DNA of 64,000 bases. It comes from Leptobrachium leishanense. Its lineage: Eukaryota; Chordata; Amphibia; Anura; Megophryidae. Shown here in pieces: positions 18,801 to 32,497 of the stretch. A program made the position numbers and the translations under genes. The notes under the pieces were generated by a model, which made no database searches, was not told the DNA's origin, and saw only the letters and a list, made by a program, of their open reading frames with translations. The DNA lies in the NCBI GenBank assembly GCA_009667805.1, contig CM019067.1, positions 163,729,073-163,793,072 of the forward strand. The letters are read 5' to 3'. How positions within the stretch are numbered: position 1 is the stretch's first letter; the number at the start of each line of letters is the position of its first letter.

Positions 18801-21288
18801 TAAAAAGTTTGTTGTGTTTGATCCACTTTTCTACCTCTGTGAATTGTTCTTGCAGCACTGCCTTCAGATGCGGGAGATTTGGTTGGCCCTAAATTTCTAA
18901 CATTCAGTAGGCCATATTCCTGTTGAGTCATAATAATTAATTTAGTGAGCTGTTATGAATAACAACCCCAACATTTAATCATAATAGTTCCTGCTGAAAA
19001 CTGCCCTTTTGACTTGACTGTTGTGCCTGTCTACTGTCAATTAGCTCTTCCTACACTCTCTATGTGCAGGTAGTCAGATAATAATAAGTAATTTGAAGGT
19101 CACTTGTTATTCTTTCTTGCGGTCAGTATATAATAAGAAATTACCTGCTGAAGCAACTAGTGTTAAGTGATTTTCTTCAGCAGAAAAAATTATACTTCCC
19201 AACCTGTTACAGTACCTTCACAAGGTCATCAAACAGCTGCTCAGTTTTGAGTCAGGCACTGTTTTGTGCATGGATTTAAAATTGTTCAGTTTGCCAAAAG
19301 AACACATCTGCTGGTTTTCCTTCTTATAGCCCATGGGGATCTTTGGAGAGAGGAGTAAAGCCAGCATGAGATTGGCCTTTATAAAGTAAGAACAAGCGAG
19401 AACTGTATGTTCTTTATGGCCTTCCATTTTTGGATAGAGATTTTGGTGGAATGGGCCTTCCTCTTGAGAGAAGTAGTTTTATATTAGTTTTTCTTATATT
19501 GTGTTAAATGACTTTGCATTTGCAAAAATCACTTAACACCAGCATTTCGGAGACGGTAATTTGGAGAGGGGTTTTGGCTGCACACACGAATAACAACCAA
19601 AAAGTTATCATCATCATCATCATCCTTCATTATCATGGCTCGATTTTGAATGGCAGTGGAGCCAATCACCTTTCGCTACCAAAAACCGAATGTTATTTCC
19701 AAATTGCTTTGTTATCAGTGCACATAAACTAGAAATAACCTTTTTAGTCAATGGGGCTAAGCTCACTCATTAACAAATAAGATCTAAAATTTTAATATGA
19801 GTATACAGAGACTGTTTTACCCAAAATCATACTTATTAAGAGCGTCAGTGCAATTTTACAAAGGATTAGAGTGTTTATGTGTTTTGGTCCATGCTAAAAT
19901 ATTTATCCTTTCTGTATATATTAAACATATGTAAATGGATGACCGCTAGGAAAATTGTGCCTGCTTTACATGTGCTAAACCATTATATTTTATTTATTAA
20001 ACAATGTGTCAAGGAGATATATGACTTGTAAAGTTTTATCTGTTGTCAGCACTAATGGTACATTAGTCACATGGATTTTCTTAATACAACAGTAGAAAAA
20101 AAACATGAGCTAAATCATTCAGCAGGAGATACTGTAGTTTTAATTAATTGTCAAGAAAAAATAATATATCTTTAAGAACTAATAATAGACACTACAAACA
20201 ATACCGAAGAATAACGATGCATGAGTAAAATGACATTGCCAGATACCAATTTAAATATAAATGAGTGTACAGATCAAAGCCTTCCTTGAACATGTTTTGA
20301 TTTATTTATATATTTAGCAATCAAAAATGAAAGAAAGCAATAATACCCTGTCCTATGGAACTCTCCTTTTCAGCATTTTAATAAATGGTTTTATTTGATT
20401 TTTCTGACAGCTAATCTGTGATTTTGTTGAGTAATTGGATTTTTTTAATTGTGATCATTTTGTGTTGCGTAGTGATAACAGTTAATAATTCAGCAATAAT
20501 AACCTATTTCTAAAAGGAAAATATTGTGCTTAAATATGCTTTTTTAATCTCCTATGGTTAATTGTGATTGAAGTTGTTGAGAAAAAATGTGCAATTGTTC
20601 ACTAAGTTATAGTAACTTACTAAACGTGTGGTATGTGGTATCCTATAGATTTTTTAAAAATTGACATTTAAACACGAGTCTTGATAAGGTGCTAGGAAGT
20701 TCGATGTTGAGAAACATTCAAAAAGGTTTCCTATTAAAGAGTGGGATGCATTAAAAATTGGAGAATGTTATCAATTAATTATTCTCAATGTGAGAATTAA
20801 ATTATTCGTGGTGATAAAATGATGAATAGGCCATTAATGCAAGGATCGATGTAATACGACATTGCTTGCTAGGGAAGGTTTCTTAGCAGAATATCTAATA
20901 AATCTAAGCCATATATTGTAGGAGTCCTGCTGGAGATATATGCACATAATATAAAGGCATTTTCATAAAATTGGTAACTAGATGCACACCCTATGCTTAC
21001 TCAGCACTTTGAAAGCATCTAGCTTTGTGGTGTCGATATAAAATATAACAGAATGACTAAATGAATTATTGGTAGGTAAACAACATTAAAATGTAGACAT
21101 CTTAGTATAATTCGGGCTCGTTGCTCATTAGCAAACTATGACAGAAATTAATCATTTGTTTTGATCATTGGATCTAAAAGTACATGGAATTTGGATGAAA
21201 TAGAATTTTGTATTCATATATATAGGATGCTGTATAGAGATATAGCGAACTGCAAAAATACAACAGAATTCACTCATATCAGATATAT
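18801..21288. other. Long stretch without a recognised feature
   Basis: AT-rich, apparently single-copy DNA. A small ATC microsatellite lies at 19607-19624. Frames such as 19218-19427 (minus) and 19508-19732 (plus) show no domain. It could be intron or intergenic sequence; I see no splice-flanked exon. Confidence 0.45.
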
Positions 21289-22163
21289 CTATTTCATTGT
21301 AGAGTTGTGAATTAATGCAGTATGAAAAATATAAGATCTCTGACATTCCTTAGTAGAAGATCCTTCTTTCTTTTTCAGAACATGTAATGATTCTAGCAGC
21401 CTTGTTTCATCACGTAAAATGCCACAGAATCTTATGCCACCTGTATAGAATGATGTATTGATGATCACAGCTTTGATTTCATATATCACCACCGACAATA
21501 CTACTGTATTTGCGTTCCACATTGTTTCTTGCTCTTCTTGCTCCTTTAATATTTGTTCATTGCTATTGTAATTTTTCTTGACATATTTATGGACCCTGGA
21601 ATTTCCTACCTTCCCTACCTCAGTTTCCTGTTTCAACGCCACCATAAATTCCAGTTGATTGACCATTACTTGTTTCGTTCCTGACGTCTTGCAGGATCTT
21701 ACCCCAGGAATTATCAACCACATATTGTGATATCTCCTTTCACTACTTGTGCAGACGCAGCCCATATTCTATAAAAACATAATATCCTTTCAGTATAGTT
21801 ATTTTGGTCAGTGCATGCTGTTCCTGCTGTATCATACACCTGGCTGTTTTCCGAATTATCTCTCAGATATAGTTGCACCATGGAATTGCCTTGCTCTTGT
21901 GCTGCTAGAATTGGTAACAGTACTATTTTTCTAAGGATACCTAATTGAAAATGTTTGGTCTTATCCACAACCATCTGCAAGTGATACAACCAATACCGGG
22001 GTTTGTCCTGCCTCCTTATGTGCATAACCCATCTGTTGCTGTCTGAGTTGCCCAAAACATTTCCATTGCAATTCATTTTTGAATGCTCATTACGTGATAT
22101 GTTCACCCCTGCTCTCTGTTGTAACAATAGCTTTGACATTCTTTTGCCCCGTCCTCCTTCCAA
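21289..22163 (-). pseudogene. Possible decayed coding region, unknown family
   Basis: Two long minus-strand frames overlap: 21714-22163 (149 codons) and 21289-21765 (158 codons). Together they cover 875 bp of otherwise stop-rich AT DNA on one strand, which suggests a gene with a single frameshift. The translation has scattered Cys and no motif I can name; there is no reverse transcriptase or DDE signature. A relic of a viral or transposon structural gene is possible, but this is only inference from frame length. Chance remains a real alternative. Confidence 0.25.
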
Positions 22164-22592
22164 CTAGTATTTGGTGGTATTAATGTTAAGGCCTTTTATT
22201 ATGTTTCAGTCTGTTTAACCCAAGACTGGAATCAGGTGACCTTTTCCGCTTTAGGACAACCCATCTTCTCAGATACAGCTATTATACATAGAACTTTCTA
22301 ATTACCATCTCAACCAGGTACCTAATGGCTTTGCCACTGATATTGGACTTCATGTCATTGCTTAATGTCCTAGTTATGCGGATCAGTTTACTCTTAGTAT
22401 TTAGACTGGTGTTATCCAACAATTGTATGAGGATACATTTTCCCCAGTGCAGTTCCCTTAGGAACTGGCCACATTTGCTTCCGAGAATTGTGCTGTTGGG
22501 GTGTAATGTATACTCAGCTTATTTTTGAGAATACAAAGGAATTCATATGGATTTATGTCATAGTACTTTTTGTAAAAAGTAAAGGGACATTG

Positions 22593-22741
22593 CACTCCAA
22601 TCTGGGAAAAGGCCAGTTCATTGGGCTTGCAGCACTGTTTTGGCTGATGCAACAGCCATCCTCAAGCTCAGTGTTGGCTACTGAGCTTGATAAAGGCTGT
22701 TGCTGCTAGCCCAATAGACTGGCCTTTTCTCAGATTGGAGA
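22593..22741. repeat. Palindrome with paired hammerhead-like relics
   Basis: Outer arms TCCAATCTGGGAAAAGGCCA and its near-complement (22708-22740) enclose two opposed copies of a shared core. On the minus strand, 22635-22675 reads GAGCTTGAGGATGGCTG, then a 5-bp GGCTG/CAGCC stem closure, then AAAACAGTGC. On the plus strand from 22681 it reads CTGAGCTTGATAAAGGCTG. The layout resembles the other motif copies arranged head to head, but GAAAC is degraded to AAAAC here. Confidence 0.6.
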
Positions 22742-23992
22742 ACTGTGTTTCTTCATCTTAATGAATTTCATGAGGAGTTTTGTCTGACTGCTCCATGGTT
22801 CCTGGATCACCCATCAGTCTATGAACAGGTTAAACCTCTGAGTACATAACCTTTTACATGTTTATAGCATTTTTAGTGTGAAATGCATTTGGATTTGTGC
22901 ATCCTTCTAAATTATACATTTGTCTTAATTTAAAAAACGAGATGTATAAAAATAATAAATTTGATATGGTAACAGGTGGTAGATAATCTTCAACACATTT
23001 CTTTCCCGCAATGTTAGATTATGATTGATGAGTTCATCTCAAGCAAAGGGGGTACAACTAATTACAGAATTTTATTTTGGAACAGCATTTGCTTGAGTAA
23101 AAAGACAAATTAAACGCCAGACTATTAGCATTCATTCCATTAACTGAAATACACTCAATAATAACATTCATTTATTTGTACGTAGAGGTACATTTGTAAA
23201 ATATAAATAATTATACGTTTTACTCTTGTAAATTATAAATGCCATTTATAAATTTTTAACAAATGCGTTACAGGAAAAATGATAGAAACAAATAGGAATA
23301 GTTGTATAGCATACAACATTGAAGATTTTTATACATCTTAAACACACAGTTACAGCATCTTTTGCACAATTTATTAAACTGAACTGCATTTTCTTTTGTA
23401 AAATAGAAATGGTAAGTTTGTGATAAACTGTAATAATAATAGGAATGTTTGTTTAAGCAGCTTATTTGATTATGTATTTTTAGAAATGAAGAAAAGTGAG
23501 TATGTTATATAATCTAAAGCTCTTAATTAAGTGCCCTTAGATCTGTAGTCATGCCATTAACTGTGCATCAGTTGTTCCGCCTACTGGGTCAGACAACGAT
23601 GCTTAGATTGATGGGAATACATTTACATCTGCTTGAACTACAAATGGCTTTAGATTCTCCTTCAAAATGAATGATGTGTCCACATTTCATCTCTAATGTG
23701 GCAAGTGGCCTTTAAGATTAAAAATAAGAGCAATGTCTTGCTTGATGTAAAAAAAAGCTAAATTATTAGTTTAATAACATTGCAGTTGTCTGATACAATC
23801 TTTTAAAGTGTCTTGTTGCAACTGTTTTGCCATTTCATATATACAAAATATCAGCTTTTCAGTGGTATACATGATACATTCATGTGAAGCCATATTTCAA
23901 GTAATGATATCGTACGTCTTTGCAATTACAAAAAGGCATTGTGTAATTGTTTTCATATGTCTTTGTATTTAAAATTGAATGCGTAATGTACA
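22742..23992. other. No recognised feature
   Basis: AT-rich unique sequence without credible coding frames or repeats. Confidence 0.45.
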
Positions 23993-24532
23993 GGCTGGAG
24001 TAGAGGTAACATCAATGTTCTATAACCGTGGAGACCCAGGTTTGAATCGCGACCAGAGCACCGCTACAGTAAGTGTCCTTGGGCAAGACAACTAACAGTA
24101 CATACTTGCCTACCACACAATATCGGCTGTGGATTCCAGTGGTAATGGCTCTACCCTTCAACCATGGTGAAGCGAGTCAAATCCCATTCAGCACTCCAAT
24201 ATAACTATGGAGTAGTCGTGACTTTATGAGAAGCGGGTTCAACCTAACCACCAGGTTGCTGATCTACAATCATGGAAAGATGACTCGATCCCACTCAGAA
24301 GACACCACAAGCAGGTGTATTGGGCAAGACACCTAACGATATGGATGTGCCTACCTCCCAAGATAATTGTACATCTCATAGATTGTAAATTCCCTTGGGA
24401 ACAGGGTCCCCCTGAATCAGGTCATCATCCATGTGTGGTATTCTAATGCATCAACTCCTTGTACACTGATCTTGTAAAACGCTGCGTAATTCATGGCGCT
24501 AAATAAATAAAGGATGATAATAATAATAATGT
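23993..24532 (+). mobile_element. Composite tRNA-derived SINE, dimer-like
   Basis: It opens with GGCTGGAGTAGAGGTAACAT, a tRNA-like head with B-box-like GGTTTGAATCGC, then GTAAGTGTCCTTGGGCAAGA. A second, diverged copy of the head and of TTGGGCAAGACACCTAAC follows at about 24250-24340. The tail differs from the other SINEs: AGATTGTAAATTCCCTTGGG, ATGGCGCTAAATAAATAAA, then an ATA repeat ending near 24532. It therefore seems to join two SINE heads to a tail from another LINE family. Confidence 0.75.
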
Positions 24533-25083
24533 GTAACATTGCCACACTTCATGATGCCAAATTGTATGATCCATGAAAGGTTCTCATTATAGAAAAAAGA
24601 AAAAAAATACTATGGAGGTTATTCACCAAGTGCCAGTGTTTGCCGACAAACACCAGCATTTCAAAAAAAGTAATATCCAAAGAGCAACAGGAGAAGCTTC
24701 ACTGTGTAGCTTTGAATGTCAGTATTGCAACATAGTCACTTAGTAAAATTAAAAGTTTTACTCAATGTAAATAGTTTGTGAATTGAATGGATCATTCTAA
24801 CATAGATCAGCTAGTTGAGAGGTGGTCAATGCTTTAAAAATATAGTATGTCATTTATTGTGTATGAGGTCACGCACATTAAATATATTGCAACCGTACAT
24901 AAAATATAAAAACAGATTTGCCATTTGTTTCTTCCCACTGAACACACATCTGTTTGATTAGGGAGGGAATTTGACCATTGTCCATTATGTAATTATCTGT
25001 TCTTGTAGGAGTTGAGAAATTTAACCTAAAATCACAGCTTGTTTCACTAACTTTGTATTAATTGAAAATATCCTACATTCTTT
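24533..25083. other. No recognised feature
   Basis: AT-rich unique sequence before the small MITE. Nothing recognised. Confidence 0.4.
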
Positions 25084-25213
25084 GGGCTATATTCCAAAGC
25101 TGGTGCTAAGCTTAACCAGAGCTGTTGTAAACTAACCAGAGCCATTATAGTCTATGGGATTGTTAAGTTTACAGCAGCTCTGGTAAAGTTAGAATCAACT
25201 TTGGAATATTGCC
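25084..25213. mobile_element. Palindromic MITE, GGGCnATATT family, copy 1
   Basis: Ends GGGCTATATTCCAAAG and (reversed) GGCAATATTCCAAAG. The arms share TTAACCAGAGCTG against CAGCTCTGGTAAAG. A second copy at 50780-50911 has the same layout, with TTACAA where this one has TTCCAA. GGGC-type ends suggest PIF/Harbinger relatives, but a clear 3-bp duplication was not resolved. Confidence 0.75.
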
Positions 25214-25312
25214 TTATATCTTTACAAAAATATTAAACACTAATATTGAACAAAAATTTTAAACATTAAAGGATATATACATTAATTAATTGGTCATGGT
25301 AAGTTGTAAGTG

Positions 25313-26836
25313 CAGGGTGTTTTTTGTGTGTTGAGAGTGTGCAGGGTGTTTTCTGTGTGTGGAGAGTGTGCAGGTTGCTTGCAGTTCAAGATTGCAGTGT
25401 GTGGAGAGTGTGCAGGGTGTTTTCTGTGTGTGGAGTGTGTGCAGGGTGTTTGCTGTGTGTGGCGAGTGTGCAGGGTGTTTTTTGTGTGTTGAGAGTGTGC
25501 AGGGTGTTTTCTGTGTGTGGAGAGTGTGCAGGTTGCTTTCAGTTCAAGATTGCATTGTGTGGAGAGTGTGCAGGGTGTTTGCTGTGTGTGGAGAGTGTAC
25601 AGGGTGTTTGCTGTGTGTGTCGAGTGTGCAGGGTGTTGTGTGTGGAGAGTGTGCAGGGTGCTTTCAGTTCAACATTGCAGTGTATGGGGAGTGTGCAGAG
25701 TGTTTGCTGTGTGTGGAGAGTGTGCAGGGTGCTTGCAGTTCAAGATTGCAGTGTGTGAGGAGCTTGCAGGGTGTTTGCTGTGTGGAGAGTGTGCATGTTG
25801 TGTGTGGAGAGTGTTCAGGGTATTTGCTATGTGTTTGTGGAGTGTGTGCAGGGTGCTTGCAGTTCAAGATTGCAGTGTGTGGGGAGCTTGCAGGGTGTTT
25901 TCTGTGTGTGGAGAGTGTGCAGGGTGCTTGTTGTTTGTGAAGAGTGTGCAGGGTATTTGCTGTGTGTGGAGAGTGTGCAGCGTGCTTGCAGTTCAAGATT
26001 GCAGTGTGTGGGGAGCGTGCTGGATGTTTGCTGTGTGTGGAGAGTGTGCAGGGTGCTTGCTGTGTGTGTGGAGAGTGTGCATGGTGTTTGCTGTGTGTGG
26101 AGAGTGTGCAAAGTGCTTGCAGTTCAAGATTGGAGTGTGTGGCGAGTGTGCAGGGTGTTTGCTGTATGTGGAGAGTGTGCAGGGTGCTTTCAGTTCAACA
26201 TTGCAGTGTATGGGTAGTGTGCAGGGTGTTTGCTGTGTGTGGAGAGTGTGCAGGTGCTTGCAGTTCAAGATTGCAGTGTGTGGGGAGGTTGCAGAATGTT
26301 TGCTGTGTGTGGAGAGTGTGCAGGGTGCTTGTTGTGTGTGGAGAGTATGCGGGTATTTGCTCTGTGTGGAGAGTGTGCAGGGTGCTTGCAGTTCAGGATT
26401 GCAGTGTGTGTGGAGTTTGCAGGGTGTTTGCTGTTGTGGAGAGTGTGCAGGGTGCTTGTGTGTGGAGAGTGTGAAGGGTATTTGCTGTGTGTGGAGAGTG
26501 TGCAGGGTGCTTGTGTGTGGAGAGTGTGAAGGGTATTTGCTGTGTGTGGAGAGTGTGCAGGGTGCTTGCAGTTCAAGATTGCAGTGTATGGAGAGTGTGC
26601 AGGGTGTTTTCTGTGTGCGGAGAGTGTGCAGGGTGCTTGCAGTTCCAGACTGCAGTGTGTGGGGAGCGTGCAGGATGTTTGCTGTGCGTGGAGAGTGTGC
26701 AGGGTGCTTGCTGTGTGTGTGGAGAGTGTGCAGGGTGTTTGCTGTGTGTGGAGAGTGTGCAGGGTGCTTGAAGTTCATGATTGCAGTGTGTGGGGAGCGT
26801 GCAGGGTGTTTGTAGTGTTTGGGAGAGTTTGCAGTG
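25313..26836. repeat. 29-bp GT-rich minisatellite with higher-order units
   Basis: About 1.5 kb of tandem units based on GTGTGTGGAGAGTGTGCAGG plus GTGTTTGCT (29 bp). Every few units a block GCAGTTCAAGATTGCAGTG is interposed, giving a higher-order period of roughly 120-150 bp. Since 29 is not a multiple of three and the unit lacks stops, all three plus frames stay open (up to 432 codons at 25517-26815) and cycle through the same Cys-rich peptides; minus frames are open too. There is no signal peptide or non-repeat domain, so I do not call a protein. Confidence 0.95.
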
Positions 26837-27762
26837 TGTTGGCTGCACAGAAAAGGTTGAAGTTAAAGGTTTATTAAACCAGAGTCAGCAAGAAGTTAAA
26901 ATTGAAGCTTTAGTTACATTTTATCAAGTCGTTACTCTATAATTGTAAGTGACCATTTAGTAGTGTATTGCCATTACATAATTAGTTGCTACCATTAACT
27001 ACATTTTCTCTTATACCTCATACATGCTTATATTAAATGTCTAGAAAAGGAATGTGCTTCAGCACTTCACAACCACCCACATCCTTAAGTCTGTTGCTTC
27101 TGACATCTCCCCAAATAACCTTTTGTATAGCTCTGTGATGCTGCCAACGCTAAATAATTGATTAGAAAGTGTTTCTAATTAAGTTGAGGTTATAAACCCC
27201 TCCTCACAAAGGTCTACATTTTATCCCTGGCTATTTTCTCTACTTAGAAATCATCTTTCCACTTGTCAAAATGTTTGACACCAATGTCTCTATCACTAAA
27301 TAATATATATCACAACTAGAGGCTGTATTACAGCAAGCTTTTATTGAAGTTGAAATCTCTGTAGAAGATCTTCCTTTGATACTGACAAAATGGCAAGAAA
27401 TAAAAACATCTACACACATACCCCAAGACATTCGTGAAACTTACCAAAAGCTAATTGATACTTAACATTGAATTGAATACAAATATGAAAAGAGAATTTA
27501 AGTAATACAAATATATTCCAAGTAAATTAAATGAAATAATAAGCAGTGATAAAACGTAAAAACTAAGATAAATGAGTGCAAGCATTATGAAAGAAAAACA
27601 TGCGCGAGGATTGACCTGTTCAGGTCATGCCTTTGTAGATTTTTAGTATCACATTGTTTCAGTCAATAAAAACTCACAGGGCATATCAATACCATATGAT
27701 CCAAAATATTCACATGTTGAGCACTGAAGATATTGCCTGTTCTACAACTTACTTGCTTGATC
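26837..27762. other. No recognised feature
   Basis: Unique sequence. The 63-codon minus frame at 27240-27431 has no domain. Confidence 0.4.
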
Positions 27763-27766
27763 TTAA

Positions 27767-28194
27767 GGCTGGGGTCAGACCAGCGCACTTTGAACGTGCG
27801 TTCTGGCGCACATAATTACGGCCGCACTAGCAGCAGATGACGGGCAATGACGGCCAATATACGATGTACGGCCGCACAAAAGTCCGGCCGTGCAACGCAA
27901 GTGGAATTTGAACGCATTTTTCTGAGAACGCTGAACCGCTAGTACTGACGTACTGAGTGTGCAGCTGCGGCATAGCGGCGTGTTTGCGTGATTAGGAGAT
28001 GTCAGACGCTGCTAATGTCCAGCCTACATAACGTCCAGACGCAAAAAGAGTTTTATTGACGATCCGTAGAAAATCACTCCCGAAAATGCGCGTCGTCTGA
28101 CCGTTTTTGCGCATTCAGTTAAAAAAATACGTCAATGCGTTCGGACGCACTTTTTCACGTTCGCGGGGAAAAATGCTTTCGTCTGACCCTAGCC
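27767..28194. mobile_element. Terminal-inverted-repeat MITE with TAA flanks
   Basis: Ends GGCTGGGGTCAGACCAGCGC and (reversed) GGCTAGGGTCAGACGAAAGC, with TAA on both sides (27764-27766, 28195-28197). The interior is CpG-rich (GCGTTCGGACGCAC, GTACGGCCGCAC), standing out from the AT-rich DNA. It belongs with the elements at 12464 and 40948. A PIF/Harbinger mobiliser is the likeliest. Confidence 0.78.
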
Positions 28195-28197
28195 TAA

Positions 28198-29586
28198 ATT
28201 CACATGTTTTCATTTTATGCCAGAACGGCAATTAATGTGCAGTTGGCAGATAGAAATCTCGTTTCACATGAGAATTGGAAGGAGCTACTGTAATCAGATC
28301 TGCTATACATAAACAAGCATATCTATGCTATAAGAGATAAAATGAAACCTGGAGCGTAAATACCGTTCAACAATAATGTTAAATATCCGTGAAAAACATA
28401 CTCAGATATTGACATGCATACAAATGTATAAAATCGCTCAAAAACATTCATTTTGTGTTTTTATCTTTTTGAACCGAAAATGTACATTATAGTGCAATTT
28501 TAATTATACTTGTGCTCCTAATGGCAGTGTGCAATAATAAATAAAAAAATATATAGAAATGTACTCCATACTCAATACTCCAATGTTCCTTGATCCTGTT
28601 GCTTCAAACTTCAGTATTATTCATGGGAGCCAGTGTATCACGGGTCCTAAAAAATAAGAATAAAAACATACAATAGCGCCATGTCGCCTGAACTGATGTG
28701 AATAATAGTCCAAAAAAAGTGAAACAAAAAATATATTTAAAAAATATATAAAAGTATATGTATAGAAAAGTGAAATATATAAAAATGTGCAAAGAAGACA
28801 AATGGTAGGGATCCCTTTCACAGATTCCAGAGCCTCCTATATGGCTCTATATACTGCGCAGTGAGCGTACCAATTTATAGAGCACTGTCCACCACCTTCC
28901 GAAATTTTCTCAAACATCCTCAAGGGAAAAGTAACAGAGGGGCCAAACTACATTTGTGGAGAATATAACACTAGTGTAAACAAAGGAGCACTTTGGGTTA
29001 GAGCCTATGTGACAGGCGGTAGTGTATCCTGCCTTTGACAACCATATAGGTGTTGTCACACCCTTCTTTATCCTCCTTGATGGTCCTAATCAGGATCAGT
29101 TGGAGGGTACATATGGAGCCACAGGATAGATGTAAAGTATATATATACATATTTTTATTTTATTTTATTTTAACAAAATAACATGAGTACAACAGATAAA
29201 AGCAGCACAACAAATCCTTTTGGGTCATAGATACGCATTTTGCCAGTACTGTACCAGCTTCCTCAGTCTATCAGTTCGATTCCCTTGTTTATTTAGGTAA
29301 GAAAATATTTTACTCTGTGTCACTCCGTATTGAGATATTTTGTTGTAAACTGCCCCCAGTATCTTTACATCACTTGGTCCTCACTGTTTGGCATTGGCCA
29401 TATAATATAGTCTAGTATTGTGTACTGTATTGTGTGGGATGTATTCAAAGGACATCATCAGGGGGGTAGATTGGAAATCTGTTAAATTCCCTGTCTTATC
29501 TCATTCAGATGTCATCTCTTATCTCAGTTAGTCTGGAGAACAATACTGTCCTGCTGCCTTAGCTAAACATTTCCTTCTCCACATCA
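28198..29586. other. No firmly recognised feature
   Basis: Mostly AT-rich with T and TTTTA runs (28720-28790 and 29140-29180). The texture of 28560-29110 resembles the flanks of hammerhead-like elements, but I found neither the motif nor flanking repeats. Confidence 0.3.
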
Positions 29587-30626
29587 TTAACCCTTTCGCT
29601 GCTGAGGCTTTTCACACCTCTGTGCTGAGGTCATTTTTACCGGTTTTGCTCATCATGTTTAAACGTGTTTTGAAGGCTTATTTTACTATATTACCCAGAC
29701 ATATTATATATCGTTCTTTCCGTCAGACTCGGTAGATTCATAATATGTCATTATTATATGTATATGTTATGTCATGTCTGTATATTATAACAAAAAATGC
29801 AATAAAATATGTATTTTCAATAATTTACAACGTGTAAAGTGTTTTTTTTCACATTTTAACATGCGAGCAATTGCGGTTATATTTTGTATGGGGTGCGCTT
29901 GTTAAAAAAATTAGAGATGGGGTCTCGTTACATTTTTTTTGGGGGAAAATTATGCGATTTTTAACAAACGCACCGCATACAAAAATCATTAGTGCAGCAT
30001 CATTGTTCACATTATAATTGAAATGGGAACAATATTGCTGCATTAATGAACCAAAAAAAAGAAAAAAAAATGTTTATTTTTTTTTTTATAATTTTTTTTA
30101 AAATATATTTTTAATTTTAATTTTAATTTTTTTTTAAAAACTTTTTTCACATTCGTGTTTGGTATCGTTGGAACGGCCATGCTCTGGCCGATCCAACCAT
30201 ACCAAACATTAACCCCTGGCTGCCACGGATCGGGAGATAGGGAGGGGAGTTCATTGGAACTCCCTATCTCCACCGTTGGTGGCAGTTAGGGGTTAACTCT
30301 AGGACTGGCATCATCGTGCGTAGCATGATGACGCCAGTCCTCAGGGGGAGTTCCCGGAGGCTTGGCCGACATCCAAGATGTCGGCCAGCTCCGGGAAAGG
30401 ATCGCGAACCGGCGCTTTTCAGCGCCGATTCGCGATCCAGCTCCCCAGGGGTTAATGCCAGGCACCATTTGGAAGGGCAGGCTGTGCCCTTCCAAATGGT
30501 GCCTGGGTTAACCCCCGCAACGCAGCCGATCGGGAGGGAGAGAGGTCCGAAGGACCTCCCCCCATCCCTTTTAGGCGCCTCCTCCGCACATGCGGGGGGG
30601 GGGGCCTGAATTAGGTGTCATCGCGC
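29587..30626 (+). mobile_element. piggyBac-type (TTAA) element, copy 2, right half lost
   Basis: It begins TTAACCCTTTCGCTGCTGAG and aligns with copy 1 through the AT-rich half and the first hairpins (TTGGTATCGTTGGAACGGCC, then the CTGCCACGGATCGGG hairpin, the TCATCGTG hairpin and AGGTCCGAAGGACCT). The alignment stops at GGTGTCATCGCG (30626), inside a hairpin, where a Tc1 fragment takes over. No second TTAA end survives. Both partners are broken at the join, so a deletion or rearrangement followed the insertion. Confidence 0.85.
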
Positions 30627-31520
<894 letters not shown>

Positions 31521-31522
31521 TA

Positions 31523-32497
31523 TGTAATTTAAATTTGATAGGCCGTGTTAGTCCAGATGCCAAAATCACATACTGCTATACTCGTGATTTATATATGTAT
31601 CTAAAAAATGAGACTATGTGGCAGATATGGTTGCCTATAGGATAAATTTAGAAATAGTAACTGAATAAACAATGTTATTTAGCAAAGCAGATTATGTACA
31701 GTATGGAGAATAAAAATATATAAGTAAAGCAAGTATATTATTTAGTATTATAAATTTGTATCTGCTATGAGCTTTCCTCTCAGATGTGTGATGATAAATC
31801 ATCTAAAGTTACAATTTCTCTTTGATCTGTGAACGAATACTAGAGGGAGAGCTTCCTAGCGGGCATCTATCATTTTTATTTAGCAGTTTGTTCTTTTATA
31901 AAATAAGGCATGTGGTAAAGTGACAAATACTTTGTTGCAGCTAACTGAAGCATGCATTTTATGATATTCTACATATGAATGTGCTTGTCGTGAAAGAAGA
32001 ATTAGGACTGGAGCAGAGTTTAAGTCAAAATAAAATTTGGGGAAACGTGTAATTACTGCGGAGCCCCACTGGTGTCAGAATGAAAAAAATATTTAAAGCG
32101 TGGCCACGATGTATTAGGTCATGGGAACGATCTGCTAAATTGTTCCCACACTTTAAATGTTTTTTTTCATTAGCGTGCGAACGCTAAAGAGACACATACT
32201 CTCCACGCCAGATCCTCCTACCTTGGGCAGGGCTTCAGCCTCCCACAGCACTCCCTGGCCGGATGCAGATATCTGATATAAGCCCTCAAACCTGTGCTCC
32301 TCGTGTATCATCCCAGTGGCACATCGGGTTAAAGCAGAGATCGTGAGATTGAATATCAGCGGGGAATTTCTATTTTTTTTTCCACATTTTATCATCCAAA
32401 CCTTTTGTGGTTATATATTTTTCACTTTTTGTTTTGCTGCTTTGTGTTTTATGAATAATATGACTATTTATAAGACACTGAACTTGCTTGAGGTGTG
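31523..32497. other. No firmly recognised feature
   Basis: Mostly AT-rich. The piece TAGGCCGTGTTAGTCCAG near 31541 looks repeat-like but cannot be placed. From about 32.05 kb the sequence becomes less AT-rich, perhaps the beginning of the tandem array element that follows. Confidence 0.3.

Noticed and set aside
24000..24060. A tRNA gene
   Set aside because: Only a degraded B box and a partial A-box region are present, with no cloverleaf; the flanks identify it as a SINE head.
25517..26815. A 432-codon Cys-rich reading frame
   Set aside because: It is a translation of the 29-bp minisatellite; all plus frames and several minus frames are equally open, and there is no non-repeat domain or signal peptide.
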